Below are positions 1 through 4,914 of a stretch of 7,262 bases of DNA, in pieces. Within the stretch, counting starts at the first letter, position 1, and every line of letters starts with the position of its first letter. The notes below the pieces were generated by a model that made no database searches, was not told where the DNA came from, and was given only the letters and a program-made list of their open reading frames with translations. The stretch comes from Christensenellaceae bacterium (GTDB lineage: Bacteria > Bacillota > Clostridia > Christensenellales > Borkfalkiaceae): contig JAEDMA010000064.1 of assembly GCA_016295005.1 (NCBI GenBank), positions 1-7,262 on the forward strand, read 5' to 3'. A program made the translations under genes and the position numbers.

Positions 1-296
1 TAGAGGGGCTTGTCAACAATACGGCGCAACTTCCTATGATAGAACTCGACGCTCCCGAAAGCGTGATAGGCAAAAACACCAAAAGCAGTATGCAGGCGGG
101 CATCATATTCGGCTTTGCGGGGCTTGTAGATAACATAATCAACAAAATAAAAAGAAAACTCAATAAAACCGACTTGACCGTCGTCGCGACGGGCGGTCTT
201 GGCGAAATAATAGCGAAAGAAGTGAAAAGCATCACGAAAGTTGACAGAACGTTGACGCTCGACGGGCTTCGTTCCATTTACGACCTGAATAAATAA
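1..296 (+). CDS. coaX: Type III pantothenate kinase, C-terminal part (5' end outside window)
   Basis: CoaX phosphorylates pantothenate to 4'-phosphopantothenate, the first step of coenzyme A synthesis, in the cytoplasm. The visible frame is open from the first base (first full codon at 3) to TAA at 294-296, about 97 residues. It carries hallmarks of the C-terminal ASKHA-fold half of type III enzymes: LPMIEL, then VIGKNT followed by SMQAGIIFGFAGLVD, then VVATGGL, and a closing LTLDGLRSIYDLN that matches the usual family ending. Roughly the first 160 residues, with the P-loop-like N-terminal motif, lie upstream of the window. The ATG at 36 is internal and not the true start. The gene ends just before a bidirectional terminator. 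Identification is from motif recognition and is firm. Confidence 0.93.
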   Translation, partial: EGLVNNTAQLPMIELDAPESVIGKNTKSSMQAGIIFGFAGLVDNIINKIKRKLNKTDLTVVATGGLGEIIAKEVKSITKVDRTLTLDGLRSIYDLNK

Positions 297-336
297 AACA
301 TATAATTCTTAAAATTCCGACGGATAAAAAGTAAAT

Positions 337-376
337 AAAAACCCCCGTGTTTTCAGAGGAAAACACGGGGGTTTTT
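337..376. terminator. Bidirectional intrinsic terminator between coaX and tRNA-Gly
   Basis: A 12-bp perfect stem (342-353 with 360-371, CCCCCGTGTTTT arm) closes a 6-nt loop CAGAGG. It is flanked by A5 on the left (337-341) and T5 on the right (372-376), so both strands show a GC-rich hairpin followed by a U-run. It can end coaX transcription on the plus strand and tRNA-Gly transcription on the minus strand. The tRNA 3' end lies 5 nt away, at 381. Confidence 0.9.
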
Positions 377-380
377 GCTT

Positions 381-454
381 TGGAGCAGGTGATGAGAATC
401 GAACTCACAACCACAGCTTGGGAAGCTGTTGTTTTGCCACTAAACTACACCTGC
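381..454 (-). tRNA. tRNA-Gly, anticodon CCC, CCA end encoded
   Basis: On the minus strand the sequence folds as a complete cloverleaf. The acceptor stem is GCAGGTG with CACCTGC, and the D stem is GTTT with AAAC. The anticodon stem is ACAGC with GCTGT around loop TTCCCAA, giving anticodon CCC (plus-strand 420-422). The variable region is 4 nt. The T arm is GTGAG/CTCAT with loop TTCGATT, including one G-U closing pair. The discriminator is U and the CCA end is genome-encoded (381-383). It decodes GGG glycine codons. It is transcribed against both flanking genes and ends at the shared terminator at 337-376. No convincing promoter was identified in the AT-rich DNA on its 5' side (455-560). Confidence 0.95.
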
Positions 455-561
455 AATTATAAAATTCTGTGTAAAAAGCGTTCCTTTGAATAAGAAATCT
501 TTTTTACAAAAAACATATTATCACAAAATAAAGAAAATTAAAAGTAAAATAGCATAAAATA

Positions 562-590
562 TTGTAAATTTAAAAAAAATATGTTATAAT
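562..590 (+). promoter_or_regulatory. Extended -10 promoter for the SPFH operon
   Basis: TTGTAA at 562-567 (4 of 6 matches to the -35 consensus), a 17-nt spacer, and TATAAT at 585-590 preceded by TG at 583-584's register (TGTTATAAT, an extended -10 of the form TGnTATAAT starting at 582). The expected transcription start is near 597, giving a ~48-nt 5' UTR before the SPFH gene. The rest of 455-644 is AT-rich and shows no other feature. Confidence 0.7.
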
Positions 591-644
591 CTGTAATTGA
601 AAATAAGAGGGAAAAGATTATAACCCCGAAATAAGGAGAAAAAT

Positions 645-1685
645 ATGGCTCTGTTTCTAAAAATCGTCGAATGGGTGGACGACAGTAGCAATACGCTCGT
701 ATACAAATATCCGGTTAACGGAAGAGAAATCAATAATAAAAGTAAAATCATCGTAAGGGAATCGCAGACCGCGGTTTTCGTTCATAAAGGACAGATTGCC
801 GACGTGTTTACGCCGGGGACCTACGACCTTAAAACGGAAATTCTTCCGATATTATCCAAACTTGCCGGCTGGAAGTACGCTTTCCAGACCCCGATAACGG
901 TAGATATTTATTTTATCAACACCAAACAGTTCACGGGCAATAAATGGGGAACGGCAAACCCCATAATGCGCCGCGATCCCGAATTCGGCATGATAAGAGT
1001 AAAAGGTTACGGTTCTTACGCGTTTAAGGTTGACGACGCAGGCTGCTTCCTTAAAGAACTTTTCGGTACTAATTCGTCTTTCGTTACGTCGGATATTACC
1101 GACTGGCTCAAAACCATGCTCGTATCCGCTTTGACGGACGCGCTCGGCGAAAGCAAAATTTCCGCTTTGGATTTAGCGGGTAATACGCTTGAATTCAACA
1201 CGGCGGTTTCGGCGAGCATACAACATAAATTCAACGAAATCGGTCTTAAACTCACCAACTTGTTTATAGAGAATATGTCCGTTCCCGAAGAAGTCGAAAA
1301 GGCTATCGACGAACGTTCAAAACTCGGTATTTTGGGCGATAAGACGGACGTTATGATGAAGATTTCCGCTGCGGAAGCGATGAAAAGCGCGGCAAGTAAT
1401 CCCGGTATCGGCGGCACGATGGCGGGCGCGGGCATAGGCATAGGCGCAGGCGTAGGGCTGGGCGCGGCGTTTACCGAAGCGTTTAAGTCTTCGGGCTCAA
1501 CCGAGAAAAAAGAAACGGCGAAAGGAACGGTTAAATGTCCCGAATGCGGCGGCGAAGCGCCGGCAGGATCTAAATTCTGCCCCGAATGCGGCAAAAAACT
1601 GCCCGTAAATAAGTTCTGCCCCGAATGCGGAGCAAGAGTGACGGAAGGAGCGAAATTCTGCCCCGAATGCGGCAAAAAACTTTAA
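645..1685 (+). CDS. SPFH/Band-7 domain protein with C-terminal tandem zinc ribbons (YdjI-like)
   Basis: This 346-residue protein resembles the bacterial 'virion core protein'-type SPFH family that includes B. subtilis YdjI. Residues ~25-225 form the SPFH/Band-7 region (FVHKGQIADVFTPGTY near 45-60; FIENMSVPEEVEKAIDER near 207-224). There follows a Gly/Ala-rich hydrophobic linker at ~252-276, then two CPxCG-type ribbons with four CxxC pairs: C298/C301 with C312/C315, and C325/C328 with C339/C342. There is no signal peptide. YdjI-type proteins are linked to membrane association and PspA recruitment; that role here is inference. The start is ATG 645 with AAGGAG at 633-638, 6 nt upstream. It is the first gene of a unit with a DUF1858 protein and a YdjG-like protein. 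The zinc-ribbon segment contains a 29-nt perfect DNA repeat. Family assignment is confident; function is not. Confidence 0.88.
   Translation: MALFLKIVEWVDDSSNTLVYKYPVNGREINNKSKIIVRESQTAVFVHKGQIADVFTPGTYDLKTEILPILSKLAGWKYAFQTPITVDIYFINTKQFTGNKWGTANPIMRRDPEFGMIRVKGYGSYAFKVDDAGCFLKELFGTNSSFVTSDITDWLKTMLVSALTDALGESKISALDLAGNTLEFNTAVSASIQHKFNEIGLKLTNLFIENMSVPEEVEKAIDERSKLGILGDKTDVMMKISAAEAMKSAASNPGIGGTMAGAGIGIGAGVGLGAAFTEAFKSSGSTEKKETAKGTVKCPECGGEAPAGSKFCPECGKKLPVNKFCPECGARVTEGAKFCPECGKKL
1572..1681 (+). repeat. Internal direct repeat encoding FCPECG zinc-ribbon units
   Basis: An identical 29-nt block occurs at 1572-1600 and 1653-1681, offset by 81 nt (27 codons). It encodes the FCPECGKKL segment twice. 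A related 20-nt block at 1611-1630 encodes KFCPECG. The near-identity at DNA level, including synonymous sites, suggests a recent duplication or gene conversion within the SPFH gene rather than only protein-level convergence. Confidence 0.85.
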
Positions 1686-1720
1686 TAAAAACAGTTAAAA
1701 AGTAAGGAGATACATATATT

Positions 1721-1918
1721 ATGGAAAAGAAGATTACGGAAAACACTACAATATTCGATGCTTTGGAAATCAACCCCAAGGCAGGTGAAATTTTAATGGC
1801 TCACGGAATGCATTGTTTGGGCTGCGCTCTGGCTCACGGCGAAACGGTCGGCGAAGCGGCGGACGTTCACGGAGCCGATCTTGCCAAAATGCTCGAGGAA
1901 TTAAACGATATAGAATAG
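1721..1918 (+). CDS. DUF1858 / hybrid-cluster-protein-associated CxxC redox-disulfide domain protein
   Basis: This 65-residue single-domain protein matches the DUF1858 family, also described as the 'hybrid cluster protein-associated redox disulfide domain'. It has the typical order: a strand-turn start (TTIFDALEINPKAGEILMAHG), then HCLGC with C32 and C35, then ALAHGETVGEAADVHGAD and a C-terminal helix. The CxxC pair may act in thiol redox chemistry or bind metal; the family has no firmly established reaction that I know of. It follows the SPFH gene by 35 nt, with AAGGAG at 1704-1709, 11 nt before ATG. The downstream zinc-ribbon gene starts 9 nt after its stop in the same reading frame, so the three are probably one transcript. 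No hybrid cluster protein gene is visible here. Confidence 0.88.
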   Translation: MEKKITENTTIFDALEINPKAGEILMAHGMHCLGCALAHGETVGEAADVHGADLAKMLEELNDIE

Positions 1919-1927
1919 TTTAAGACC

Positions 1928-3037
1928 ATGGGAGAAAGAATCAATATTGAGGGCGAAGAAAAGATAGGCGTCGATACCGAACGGGAGAAATGCCCTTCGT
2001 GCGGATCAAATCTCGTTTTCGACCCCGAATCGAAGTCGCTTTATTGCGAACATTGCGGCACGAAAATCAAAATCGAGCAGGGAGAAACCGCGAAAGAACT
2101 TAATCTTATCGACGGTTTCGATAAAGACGGTAAAGACAATTCTTGGGATCAGGGCGAAGCCACCGTCTTTTCCTGCGATAACTGCGGCGCGAAGGTCGTA
2201 CTGAAAAAAGGACAAACCGCCGAGTGCTGTCCGTTTTGCGGAACGGCGCACGTCGTAAAAACGGAAGAGTTACCAGGGTTAAAACCTAACGGATTGCTAC
2301 CTTTCGCTTTTGGCTTGGAAAAAGCCGTCGAATATGCCAAAAACTGGGCGAAAAAGAGATTTTTTGCGCCGAGAAAGTTCAAAAAGAGTATCAAGACGGA
2401 CAACGTCAACGGCGTATATATGCCGTGCTTTACTTTTGACAGCAGCACGTATACAACTTATACCGCAAGGCTCGGCAAAAATAAAACGAGAACGGTAGGT
2501 TCGGGTAAAGATAGAAGAACGGAAACGTATACCGAATGGAGAACGGTCAGCGGAGACTGGTCGACGCGTTTCGACGACGTTCTTGTCACCGCGGGCAGCA
2601 AATTCGGTCAGAACCAACTGGATAAGGTAAGCCCTTACGAAACGAATTCCGGCGTTATGTACGACGAAAAATATATGCTCGGTTATATGGCGTATCATTA
2701 CGACAGGGATCTGGAAGACTGCTGGGGGAGCGCGAAATCCGTAATGGACGCGGAAATAGAGAGACAGGTGTTGTCGCAATACTCTTACGACGTGGTCGGG
2801 TCTTTCACCGCTTCGACGACGCATAGCGGCGTCACGTATAAGTACGTTATGTTGCCGGTATATCTCGGCAATTATAAGTACGCGAAGAAGTTTTATAACT
2901 TTTTTGTCAACGGAAGAACGGGTAAAGTCGCGGGTAAAACGCCGGTGTCTTTCTGGAAAGTCCTTCTCGTCGTTCTCGGCGGAATCGCTCTGGCGGCCCT
3001 TATCGGGTATATAATATATCTTACTTCGCTGGAATAA
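1928..3037 (+). CDS. Tail-anchored double TFIIB-type zinc-ribbon protein (YdjG-like)
   Basis: This 369-residue protein begins with two zinc ribbons: C22/C25 with C40/C43, and C83/C86 with C101/C104. A ~230-residue soluble region follows, with paired aromatic/threonine-rich strands (TYTTYTARLGKNKTRTVG, TETYTEWRTVSGDW) and a repeated YKYVMLPVYLGNYKY-type strand near its end. A single C-terminal membrane segment lies at ~343-365 and ends five residues from the C-terminus. With no signal peptide, this implies a tail anchor with the ribbons in the cytoplasm. The architecture matches the 'TFIIB-type zinc ribbon-containing protein' group that includes B. subtilis YdjG, which works with YdjH/YdjI and PspA; that partnership is inferred here from the neighbouring SPFH gene. 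ATG 1928 has no good Shine-Dalgarno sequence, so translation probably depends on coupling to the DUF1858 gene ending at 1918. An in-frame TAG at 1916 limits any earlier start. Confidence 0.85.
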   Translation: MGERINIEGEEKIGVDTEREKCPSCGSNLVFDPESKSLYCEHCGTKIKIEQGETAKELNLIDGFDKDGKDNSWDQGEATVFSCDNCGAKVVLKKGQTAECCPFCGTAHVVKTEELPGLKPNGLLPFAFGLEKAVEYAKNWAKKRFFAPRKFKKSIKTDNVNGVYMPCFTFDSSTYTTYTARLGKNKTRTVGSGKDRRTETYTEWRTVSGDWSTRFDDVLVTAGSKFGQNQLDKVSPYETNSGVMYDEKYMLGYMAYHYDRDLEDCWGSAKSVMDAEIERQVLSQYSYDVVGSFTASTTHSGVTYKYVMLPVYLGNYKYAKKFYNFFVNGRTGKVAGKTPVSFWKVLLVVLGGIALAALIGYIIYLTSLE

Positions 3038-3050
3038 TCCCTTTAACGGG

Positions 3051-3079
3051 TTGACAAAACTAAAAAAATAAATTATTAT
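3051..3079 (+). promoter_or_regulatory. Strong sigma-A promoter for the SCIFF gene
   Basis: TTGACA at 3051-3056 (consensus -35), a 17-nt AT-rich spacer, and TATTAT at 3074-3079 (5 of 6 to the -10 consensus). It starts 14 nt after the stop of the zinc-ribbon gene, so the SCIFF locus is its own transcription unit. The expected transcript start is near 3086, leaving a ~125-nt leader before the peptide start. Confidence 0.78.
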
Positions 3080-3134
3080 TTATATAATATGTAACGGAAC
3101 TTTTTGCCTAAAATCAAAATTTCCGGAACGACTT

Positions 3135-3170
3135 CGGGATAAACGCGAAAATTTTGTTTTGCGTTGCCCG
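3135..3170 (+). other. Stem-loop in the SCIFF mRNA leader
   Basis: CGGG 3135-3138 pairs with CCCG 3167-3170, AACGC 3142-3146 with GCGTT 3161-3165, and AAAA 3148-3151 with TTTT 3157-3160, around loop TTTTG. There is one bulged G (3147) and a small internal loop. No T-run follows, so it is not a terminator. It lies 28 nt upstream of the ribosome binding site. It does not match a riboswitch class I recognise. A weaker hairpin at 3123-3138 would compete for the CGGG arm. Confidence 0.45.
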
Positions 3171-3210
3171 TCTTAAAATCAGAATATAAGGAAAATTAAA
3201 GGAGACGATT

Positions 3211-3372
3211 ATGAACAGAATCAAATTAGTCGCTACGCCCAAGGCGAGAAAGAACACCGGTTGCGGAGAATGCAGAAGCACCTGCCAGTCGGCTTGCAAA
3301 ACTTCCTGCACCGTAGGCAACCAGAACTGCGAAAAATTAGAAAAAGAAGCAAAAATCAACAACGTAAGATAA
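3211..3372 (+). CDS. scfA: SCIFF ranthipeptide precursor (six cysteines in forty-five residues)
   Basis: This 53-residue ribosomal peptide precursor is modified by the adjacent radical SAM enzyme. It has a short basic leader (MNRIKLVATPKARKNTG) and a core with the diagnostic order CGECRSTCQSACKTSC then TVGNQNC, giving Cys at 18, 21, 25, 29, 33 and 40. This is very close to the near-invariant SCIFF core of Clostridia. In the characterised homologue CteA a thioether was mapped between a Cys and a Thr five residues on; by spacing this would be C29 to T34 here (inference). AAAGGAG at 3198-3204 lies 6 nt before ATG, a strong site matching the strong promoter. An unusual point is the 13-residue charged tail after the last Cys (EKLEKEAKINNVR), where the SCIFF peptides I recall stop within a few residues. 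No protease or exporter dedicated to it is visible. Its biological role is unsettled; quorum-type signalling has been proposed for clostridial ranthipeptides. Confidence 0.95.
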   Translation: MNRIKLVATPKARKNTGCGECRSTCQSACKTSCTVGNQNCEKLEKEAKINNVR

Positions 3373-3389
3373 AAAACATATCGGTTTTG

Positions 3390-3424
3390 TCAAGGAACGG
3401 TATTTTTACTGTTCCTTGATTTTT
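3390..3424 (+). terminator. Terminator-like hairpin between SCIFF precursor and maturase
   Basis: A 13-bp stem (3390-3402 with 3407-3419, arm TCAAGGAACGGTA, one G-U pair) has a TTTT loop and is followed by T5 at 3420-3424. This has the form of an intrinsic terminator or attenuator. It would let most transcripts end after the peptide gene and allow only some to continue into the maturase. It may also protect the 3' end of the short peptide mRNA. Confidence 0.75.
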
Positions 3425-3437
3425 GTATTTATTGAAA

Positions 3438-4775
3438 ATGGTACATACCTTTAACATTGACGGAAGATATTATCTTTTCGATTCCGAAAGCGGGTCTCTC
3501 CATATATGCGACGCCCTCACGAGCGAAGTCGTAAAGAAGATTAACGGAGAACCCTACGACTTAACCGGGGCGATTGATAACGCCGTAAAGGAAATAGAAG
3601 AAGAAATCGCGACCTTGAAAGAACAAGGTCTTTTATACGTAGAAGAAAAAAGGGAAATTCCCGTAAAAAGCGATTTGGTAAAAGCGCTCTGCCTGCATAT
3701 TTGCCACGATTGCAATTTAAGTTGCAAATACTGTTTCGCGGGTAAAGGAAAATATAAAGGCAAAGCCGAATATATGTCTTTCGAAGTCGCTAAAAAAGCG
3801 GTAGACTTCCTTATTTCTAACAGCGGAAACAGAAAAATTCTCGAAATGGACTTTTTCGGCGGCGAACCGCTTATGAACTTCGACGTGGTTAAAAAGACGG
3901 TTGAATACGCCAAAGAAGAAGGCAGAAAGGCGGGTAAAACCTTTTTGTTTACGTTGACCACCAACGGGGTGCTGTTAAACGGAGAAACGGCTCGTTGGCT
4001 TAACGACGAAATGGAAAATCTCGTTTTGTCCGTAGACGGCAGAAGGGAAGTGCACGACGGCGTAAGGCAAACCGTAAACGGCAAAGGCAGTTACGACGTT
4101 ATAATAGACAATATCCGTAACTTCGTAAAAATGCGCGGCGATAAAAAGTATTACGTAAGGGGTACTTTTACCAACAAGAATCTCGATTTCGGTAACGACG
4201 TGCTTGCTCTTGCCGACATGGGGCTTGACCAGATTTCTCTGGAACCCGTCGTTTTGGACGAAAACGACGAACTTTATATCGGTAAAAAAGATTTGCCCGC
4301 TATAAAAGAAGAATACAGAAGACTTTCCAAAATTTATCTCGAAAGAAGGGCGAAAGGAGAAAGACTTTTCAACTTTTTCCACTTTAACATCGATCTGGAA
4401 GGGGGCGTGTGCTTAAAGAAAAGGGTATCTGCCTGCGGAGCGGGCAACGAATATTTTTCGGTAACGCCCAACGGAGATATATTCCCGTGCCATCAGTTCG
4501 CGTCGAACCCCGCTTATAAAATGGGTAACGTGTTCGAAGGCAAACTCGACGAAAATATCCGTTCCGTGTTCAGAAACGCGAGTTTGTATACGCGCGAAAA
4601 GTGTAAGGACTGCTTTGCGAAATATCATTGCAGCGGCGGTTGCGCGGCGAATAACGTCAATTTTAACGGGGATATAAATAAGCCGTACGAAATCACCTGC
4701 GAGATGATGAAAGCGAGAATGGAGTGCGCTCTCGATATTTACGCAGTCAAAAAAGGCGAAAAAGAGGGCCTGTAA
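3438..4775 (+). CDS. scfB: SCIFF radical SAM/SPASM maturase (thioether-forming, CteB-like)
   Basis: This enzyme uses S-adenosylmethionine and iron-sulfur clusters to make radical non-alpha thioether links in the SCIFF peptide, in the cytoplasm. Numbering is from ATG 3438 (445 residues). Residues ~1-85 form the RiPP recognition region (MVHTFNIDGRYYLFDSESG). The radical SAM motif CNLSCKYC gives C92/C96/C99 for the SAM cluster, and GGEP is at 141-144. The SPASM region shows the full pattern C333-x12-G-x4-C351, C389-x2-C392-x5-C398-x3-C402, then C421, with C325 as an extra ligand candidate; this fits two auxiliary 4Fe-4S clusters. An in-frame TTG at 3423 also opens the frame, but it overlaps the terminator T-run, and family members begin with the MVH-like motif, so ATG 3438 is preferred. 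No Shine-Dalgarno sequence precedes either start. Length and motifs are intact, so it should be active. Confidence 0.95.
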   Translation: MVHTFNIDGRYYLFDSESGSLHICDALTSEVVKKINGEPYDLTGAIDNAVKEIEEEIATLKEQGLLYVEEKREIPVKSDLVKALCLHICHDCNLSCKYCFAGKGKYKGKAEYMSFEVAKKAVDFLISNSGNRKILEMDFFGGEPLMNFDVVKKTVEYAKEEGRKAGKTFLFTLTTNGVLLNGETARWLNDEMENLVLSVDGRREVHDGVRQTVNGKGSYDVIIDNIRNFVKMRGDKKYYVRGTFTNKNLDFGNDVLALADMGLDQISLEPVVLDENDELYIGKKDLPAIKEEYRRLSKIYLERRAKGERLFNFFHFNIDLEGGVCLKKRVSACGAGNEYFSVTPNGDIFPCHQFASNPAYKMGNVFEGKLDENIRSVFRNASLYTREKCKDCFAKYHCSGGCAANNVNFNGDINKPYEITCEMMKARMECALDIYAVKKGEKEGL

Positions 4776-4829
4776 GCGCAAAAAAATCCCTAAAAATGTC
4801 AGATAATCGAAAAATGTTTTGATTTTCTA

Positions 4830-4858
4830 TTGACCTTGACGGGCGTTTGCATTATAAT
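4830..4858 (+). promoter_or_regulatory. Sigma-A promoter for secDF
   Basis: TTGACC at 4830-4835 (5 of 6), a 17-nt spacer, and a perfect TATAAT at 4853-4858. The expected start is near 4865, giving a ~50-nt leader. secDF can therefore be expressed independently of the SCIFF locus. A second TTGACG at 4836 is only 11 nt from the -10 and is not usable. Confidence 0.8.
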
Positions 4859-4874
4859 AAACAAGATAGTTTAA

Positions 4875-4896
4875 ACAATTACAATCGGGTAATTGT
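4875..4896 (+). other. Short stem-loop in the secD leader
   Basis: A perfect 8-bp inverted repeat, ACAATTAC (4875-4882) with GTAATTGT (4889-4896), has a 6-nt loop AATCGG. It begins ~10 nt after the predicted transcript start and ends 8 nt before the GGAGG ribosome binding site at 4905-4909. It could stabilise the mRNA 5' end or be an operator for a dimeric regulator. There is no direct evidence for either. Confidence 0.4.
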
Positions 4897-4914
4897 GAAT
4901 AGACGGAGGTAAAA

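Noticed and set aside
455..560. Possible promoter for the minus-strand tRNA, such as TATAAT on the minus strand at 456-461
   Set aside because: That hexamer touches the tRNA 5' end, leaving no room for a start site, and no well-spaced -35/-10 pair was found.
1016..1675. Long minus-strand open frame opposite the SPFH gene with repeated PHSGQN units
   Set aside because: It is the antisense image of the CPxCG repeat region, with no ribosome binding site or recognisable domain. The plus-strand gene explains it.
1946..1948. ATT at 1946 as an alternative start for the zinc-ribbon gene, using GGGAGA at 1930-1935
   Set aside because: Rare initiation codon. ATG 1928 fits coupling to the upstream stop, and the first zinc ribbon is included either way.
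2297..2824. Minus-strand 175-codon open frame inside the zinc-ribbon gene
   Set aside because: It is fully contained in a well-supported gene on the other strand, and its translation shows no recognisable domain.
3083..3088. TATAAT at 3083 as the -10 of the SCIFF promoter
   Set aside because: It is 26 nt from the TTGACA at 3051, whereas TATTAT at 3074 has the ideal 17-nt spacing.
3423..3437. TTG at 3423 as the maturase start
   Set aside because: It overlaps the terminator T-run, has no ribosome binding site, and adds YLLK ahead of the MVH motif where family members usually begin. ATG 3438 is preferred.
3554..4084. Minus-strand 176-codon open frame inside the maturase gene
   Set aside because: It overlaps the radical SAM core of a certain gene and has low-complexity Ser/Phe-rich content typical of antisense frames.
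4805..4827. AATC-G-AAAA / TTTTGATT hairpin as a terminator after the maturase
   Set aside because: The stem is almost entirely A-T, has a bulge and a 3-nt loop, and is followed by only a weak T-rich stretch. Too weak to call.
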